A DNA stretch of 64,000 bases. Origin: Labilibacter marinus (lineage in GTDB: Bacteria; Bacteroidota; Bacteroidia; Bacteroidales; Marinilabiliaceae). Positions 60,581-64,000 of this stretch are shown here, in pieces. The position numbers and the translations under genes were made by a program. The notes below the pieces were generated by a model, which saw nothing but the letters and a program-made list of their open reading frames with translations, was not told the DNA's origin and made no database searches. The stretch's first letter is position 1, and each line of letters opens with the position of its first letter. The DNA lies in assembly GCF_001659685.2 (NCBI RefSeq), contig NZ_LXYE02000024.1, positions 241,714-305,713 of the forward strand, given 5' to 3'.

Positions 60581-62104
60581 TTAACGCAAGGTGATTTTAT
60601 AAACTAAAGCAGCATCTGCTTCGGCAGGTTTGTTTTTAGGTTGATTAACCTTTAACCCATCAGCTGTTTTTTTCCACTTGATTTTTTCTTTACTTCCTAA
60701 TACCGATATCGATTTAACTTTTAAGTCTTTTGCTTTATCAGCAAATGTACTCAACACTCTTTCTGGATTTTCGTTATTCCAGCCTAACTGAATAGCATAA
60801 ACGGTTTTTCCTTTCTGCGTATAACGAACGTCGGCAGCATTTAATTTACTTAGTCCTTTTTTAATGGCACCATATTCGTTCCAAGCATCTTGAGGGTCGC
60901 GTTTTAATTCTGTTGTTCCTTCTCCAAAAGCTACAAACGGACGAGTGTTATAAACCGATTCACCATATAATTTCATCCAAGCACCTATGCCTTCCATGGC
61001 TTTTACTTGCTCTTCGGGCATGGTGCCATCTGCCATAGGACCAGCGGAAAGAAGCATCACGCCATTTTTGCTGACAACCTCAGCCAACATTCTGATGGCT
61101 TTGTGAGGGTCTATTGCATAACGTTTATTTTTATCGAAACACCATGCGCTACCTAGTATAAAGTCGGTAATCCAAACCTCAGGTGTGATATCTTCCATGG
61201 TAGCACGCTCAACGTTAACGACAGAAAGCTCGGTAGGGAAGAAGTCTCCTTTGGTATTTACCACCACTTCTTTGCCTTCTTCGGCAGCTTTATTAAAATA
61301 ATTAGCCAAAAACTGTTTGCGATATTCTTCTGTGATGAAACGTTGTCCAAAGTCCATCCAGATATAATCTGGTATGTACGACTCAATTACTTCATTCAAT
61401 TTTCCAAGCCATAGCTGTTGAGCCTCTTCGTAATCCATATTACAATATAGTTTACGATACTTCTCTTCTTGAGGTACTTCGCAGTTTTCGTATACGTAAT
61501 TGTATTTGTTGGTGGTCACAGGACGAAGAACCGTTTGATTTTGTTTTGGATAAAACATATTGTGAAAACCATGGTGGAAAGTGGCCATAAACTTCAGGTC
61601 ACGTTTTTTAGTTTCCTCGGCAATAGCTTTAACTACATCAATACCCGGCCCCATGCCTACAGAGTTCCATTCGTTTACTTTACTATCCCAAAGTGAAAAG
61701 CCATCATGGTGTTCGGCTATAGAACCAATAAACTTAGCACCCGAACCTTCAAACATATCTACCCACTCTTTGGCATTAAATTTGGGCGCCTTCCACATGG
61801 GAATAAAATCGTGGTAATCGAAATTTTCACCGTAGGTTTCTCTGTGCGTTTTGTATATTTTACCTCCCCATTGATTAGGATCTCTATCCGGAACATACAT
61901 CCAGCGAGGATACCATTCGCCATCGGTAGCAGGAACCGAGTACACTCCCCAATGGAAGTAAATACCTAGTTTAGCATCGGCAAACCATTCGGGTACGGCT
62001 TTATGTTTTTTTAAATTTTCCCAATCGGGTGTGTATTTGTCTTGTGCAAAGACAGCTTGCATTAAGCACAATAATACTAAGCTTGTAAGTGTGTTTTTTA
62101 ACAT
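60581..62104 (-). CDS. GH29 exo-alpha-L-fucosidase/galactosidase-type enzyme
   Basis: The ATG at 62104 starts a signal peptide (MLKNTLTSLVLLCLMQAVFAQ) and gives 507 residues; an ATG ten codons earlier is less likely. The GH29 barrel shows AKLGIYFHWGVYSVPA, EHHDGFSLWDSKVNEWNSV and the nucleophile D251 in YIWMDFGQR. A small C-terminal sandwich domain follows. GH29 removes alpha-L-fucose, and some members in porphyran loci remove alpha-L-galactose (recalled from Bacteroides plebeius work). It carries its own C-tract operator. Confidence 0.9.
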   Translation of the reverse strand: MLKNTLTSLVLLCLMQAVFAQDKYTPDWENLKKHKAVPEWFADAKLGIYFHWGVYSVPATDGEWYPRWMYVPDRDPNQWGGKIYKTHRETYGENFDYHDFIPMWKAPKFNAKEWVDMFEGSGAKFIGSIAEHHDGFSLWDSKVNEWNSVGMGPGIDVVKAIAEETKKRDLKFMATFHHGFHNMFYPKQNQTVLRPVTTNKYNYVYENCEVPQEEKYRKLYCNMDYEEAQQLWLGKLNEVIESYIPDYIWMDFGQRFITEEYRKQFLANYFNKAAEEGKEVVVNTKGDFFPTELSVVNVERATMEDITPEVWITDFILGSAWCFDKNKRYAIDPHKAIRMLAEVVSKNGVMLLSAGPMADGTMPEEQVKAMEGIGAWMKLYGESVYNTRPFVAFGEGTTELKRDPQDAWNEYGAIKKGLSKLNAADVRYTQKGKTVYAIQLGWNNENPERVLSTFADKAKDLKVKSISVLGSKEKIKWKKTADGLKVNQPKNKPAEADAALVYKITLR

Positions 62105-62130
62105 GACGTAAATGATATAATTTAACCTAT

Positions 62131-62194
62131 GCAAGGTACTTTCTAAACTAATAATGTAGGGGTAATATTTTCACTTACTAGCGGGGTGTTATTG
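62131..62194 (-). promoter_or_regulatory. Candidate operator and -7 box of GH29
   Basis: On the minus strand CAATAACACCCCGCTAGTAA (62194-62175) is followed by TACCTTGC (62138-62131), a weak match to the -7 box, 48 bp after the first C. A second ATTACCCCTACATT copy lies 24 bp downstream of the first. Confidence 0.35.
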
Positions 62195-62305
62195 AAAATA
62201 GGGCTGAAGTGCTGGGGTTTTATTATGGTTCTACATAATATCATGCTATTTTTGTATACTTGTTTTGCGCAAATTAAGCTAAAACACTACAGAAAATAAA
62301 GTAAA

Positions 62306-62641
62306 ATGAAAATTGAAGCAAAAAATACACAAAGACAGGAGTTAAATAACAAACTCGTTGAAAGTGACAATTTTTTTCAGCAATTTGGAGAATTAGATGA
62401 TAAGGTTTATTCTGAAGGGGCAATACCTAAAAAATACAAAGAACTAACAGGTTTATCAATATCTGTACTGACGCGATGTGATGAGTGCATATTATATCAC
62501 TTACAGGGCTGCATGCAATCAGGAACTAATAAAACAGAGATATTGGAAGCTATTAAAATAGGAGTTGTTGGAGGTGGCTCAATAACTTACCCATCGGCAC
62601 GTTATGCAATGGCTTTAATTGAAGAATTAAAAATTAAATAA
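62306..62641 (+). CDS. Carboxymuconolactone decarboxylase/AhpD-like protein
   Basis: This 111-residue cytoplasmic protein has the AhpD-like CxxC-xxx-H motif, with C58 and C61 in TRCDECILYHLQGC, and the following helix GTNKTEILEAI. AhpD-like proteins use such cysteines in peroxide defence. The NIPSNAP gene begins one base after its stop, so they are an operon. Confidence 0.85.
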   Translation: MKIEAKNTQRQELNNKLVESDNFFQQFGELDDKVYSEGAIPKKYKELTGLSISVLTRCDECILYHLQGCMQSGTNKTEILEAIKIGVVGGGSITYPSARYAMALIEELKIK

Positions 62642-62642
62642 T

Positions 62643-62975
62643 ATGGTAACCTGTTTTTTGAAATATACAATAGACCCTATAAAAGTTAAAGAATTTGAAC
62701 ATTACGGAAAGCTTTGGATTGACCTTGTAAATGAAATGGGAGGATTTCATCATGGATACCTTAAGCCTTACGAAGGAGCCAATAATATAGGATACGCTTC
62801 TTTTTCGTTTCCATCATTGTCCGATTATGAAGAATATCGAAATAAAATTGCATGCTGTAACAAATGTCAAGAAGCATTACAATATGCCATATATACAAAG
62901 TGTATCATAAGTTATGAAAGGTCATTTATGCAACCCATTTTTGAAGGCATAACTGGCAAGGCAAAAATTGATTAA
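62643..62975 (+). CDS. NIPSNAP-family protein
   Basis: This 110-residue ferredoxin-like alpha/beta barrel fold protein matches NIPSNAP, with CFLKYTIDPIKVKEFEHYGK at the start and SYERSFMQPIFEG at the end. The family has no agreed catalytic role. A cysteine-rich CCNKCQ motif lies near residue 79. It is translationally adjacent to the AhpD-like gene. Confidence 0.75.
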   Translation: MVTCFLKYTIDPIKVKEFEHYGKLWIDLVNEMGGFHHGYLKPYEGANNIGYASFSFPSLSDYEEYRNKIACCNKCQEALQYAIYTKCIISYERSFMQPIFEGITGKAKID

Positions 62976-63104
62976 AAACACGGTTGCCAAATATCAAATT
63001 TAAGTCGTACATATTAGACGCTAGTTATCTATTCGAGTTTTAATAACCTATAATTCCTTATGCGTAAATTATAGTACGATTTACATTTCATTTAAAATAA
63101 TTAC

Positions 63105-63461
63105 ATGAAAAGAATAAAAGTATGCTCTTTAGATGAGCTTAAGCAGAAGCTAAAACTAGTAGTTGAAGTGGGGGACAGGAAGGTTCTTATGATTTATCAT
63201 CAAAATACTGTTTTTGCGGTTGATAATGTATGTCCACATGCCAAAGGGCATTTATCGGAAGGTCGATTAGAGGAAGGATCGATTACTTGCTTAAATCATG
63301 GAACATGTTTCGACCTCAGAACGGGTAAGGTACGTATGGATATGATTGATGAGGATATGGCAGAGATGTTTGAAGATTTGGATGACCTACCCTTTGGTCC
63401 TTTACCTACTTTTGTTGCAGAGCTAGAAAATGATAGTGTATTCTTGCTGTGGGATGAGTAG
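63105..63461 (+). CDS. Rieske [2Fe-2S] ferredoxin-like protein
   Basis: This 118-residue soluble protein has the Rieske iron-sulfur ligands C43-P-H45 in NVCPHAKGHLSEG and C62/H65 in CLNHGTCFD. It resembles the small ferredoxin subunits of oxygenases and nitrite reductases. No partner oxygenase lies in the window. Confidence 0.88.
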   Translation: MKRIKVCSLDELKQKLKLVVEVGDRKVLMIYHQNTVFAVDNVCPHAKGHLSEGRLEEGSITCLNHGTCFDLRTGKVRMDMIDEDMAEMFEDLDDLPFGPLPTFVAELENDSVFLLWDE

Positions 63462-63470
63462 GAGGCCTAA

Positions 63471-63510
63471 TTAAAAGAACTAGAGCCGTATTTAACCCTA
63501 GTTCTTTTAA
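63471..63510. terminator. Bidirectional intrinsic terminator
   Basis: TTAAAAGAACTAG (63471-63483) pairs perfectly with CTAGTTCTTTTAA (63498-63510), between converging genes. Confidence 0.8.
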
Positions 63511-63519
63511 TACTCAGAA

Positions 63520-63732
63520 CTAACCTTTTTTGGCTTTTATTAATTCCTTGTTTAAATCGCTCCATTTTTTACAGGCTTCGTAAGTTGTCTCAGCAAAAGG
63601 AATTAAATCTTCAAATTCAAGCAACAATCGGTCTTCAACTAGATCATGAAGTTCACCTCCTTTTTGTCCTGCTTTAAATTTAAGTTTGTTCACTTCTGCT
63701 TCTAGTGCTTTAATTTCTTCTGGACTTATCAT
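63520..63732 (-). CDS. Small helical hypothetical protein
   Basis: This 70-residue charged protein is probably helical (EEIKALEAEVNKLKFKAGQK, then DLVEDRLLLEFEDLIPFAE). I do not recognise it. It lies 8 bp after the next upstream gene on the same strand and likely shares its transcript. Confidence 0.6.
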   Translation of the reverse strand: MISPEEIKALEAEVNKLKFKAGQKGGELHDLVEDRLLLEFEDLIPFAETTYEACKKWSDLNKELIKAKKG

Positions 63733-63740
63733 TTTTCAAT

Positions 63741-63992
63741 TTATTTTTCTTCACTACTTATAGTGTTAATCGAAAAAATTTTATTCCAGTCGTAATAGGT
63801 ATTACTAACCTCTCCATTAGAAGTCTCAGAAACCCACACTACATTTTCTTCTAGAAAAATTGTGGCATTGATATAAACTTTGCCATCGTTAATCTGAAGT
63901 TTCACACCTTTGCGTTGTTTACGCGATAAAGTTCCGTGCAAAGGCATGGTAGCATATTCCAATACCTTTTCCCAAGTCTGTTTAATTTCCAT
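63741..63992 (-). CDS. Small hypothetical protein at the window edge
   Basis: This 83-residue protein has no signal peptide. A KQRKGVKLQINDGKVYINAT strand segment and a C-terminal TYYDWNKIFSINTIS are visible. No family is recognised. The start lies 8 bp from the window end, so upstream control cannot be judged. Confidence 0.6.
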   Translation of the reverse strand: MEIKQTWEKVLEYATMPLHGTLSRKQRKGVKLQINDGKVYINATIFLEENVVWVSETSNGEVSNTYYDWNKIFSINTISSEEK

Positions 63993-64000
63993 ATTTTATT

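Overview
The window is about 64 kb of AT-rich DNA from a Bacteroidota chromosome, most likely a marine polysaccharide degrader of the Marinilabiliales/Bacteroidales/Flavobacteriia type. I cannot fix the genus. The evidence is tandem SusC/SusD pairs, a hybrid two-component regulator, an RprX/RprY-like pair, an HU-like protein of the Bacteroidetes long type, TAnnTTTG-type -7 promoter boxes and many secreted sulfatases and glycosidases.

Layout. (1) 1-3.3 kb: four small secreted or membrane hypothetical genes. Some are flanked by attC-like inverted repeats, which looks like a cassette region without an integrase. (2) 3.6-12.8 kb: an HU-like gene faces an unusual two-gene operon across a contiguous array of six 22-bp palindromic units (4189-4320). 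The operon encodes a SusC-type outer-membrane barrel with no recognisable plug domain, followed by a 1548-residue alpha-2-macroglobulin-like protein. That second protein has a thioester motif and carries an apparent SusC plug in its middle. I regard this pair as the most unusual system in the window. (3) 12.9-21.8 kb: mostly housekeeping genes, namely rprY-rprX, rnc-fabF-acpP, purN, a DUF169 protein, a DUF4136-like lipoprotein plus an Omp85-like barrel, and a J-domain/KTSC protein.

(4) 21.9-62.1 kb: one large polysaccharide utilisation locus. A divergent GH2/GH3 pair is followed by the hybrid two-component regulator. Next comes a six-gene operon (SusC1-SusD1-SusC2-SusD2-two surface lipoproteins) closed by a strong terminator, then an SDR oxidoreductase. 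A LacZ-type GH2 diverges from a GH16-sulfatase-sulfatase-sulfatase block. A secreted DsrE-like protein, a kelch protein, a MORN-repeat protein, a parallel beta-helix lipoprotein and a GH29 enzyme follow. GH16 endo-cleavage, sulfate removal, beta-galactosidases and a GH29 exo-enzyme together suggest a sulfated red-algal galactan of the agar/porphyran (or carrageenan) type. That substrate is an inference.

Six transcription units of this locus (GH2, GH3, SusC1, LacZ, GH16, GH29) share a C-tract motif whose first C lies 47-50 bp before a recognisable or near -7 box. It is a candidate operator for the local hybrid regulator. (5) 62.3-64 kb: small redox genes (AhpD-like, NIPSNAP, Rieske) and two short hypothetical genes.

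No rRNA, tRNA, CRISPR array or insertion sequence was recognised.
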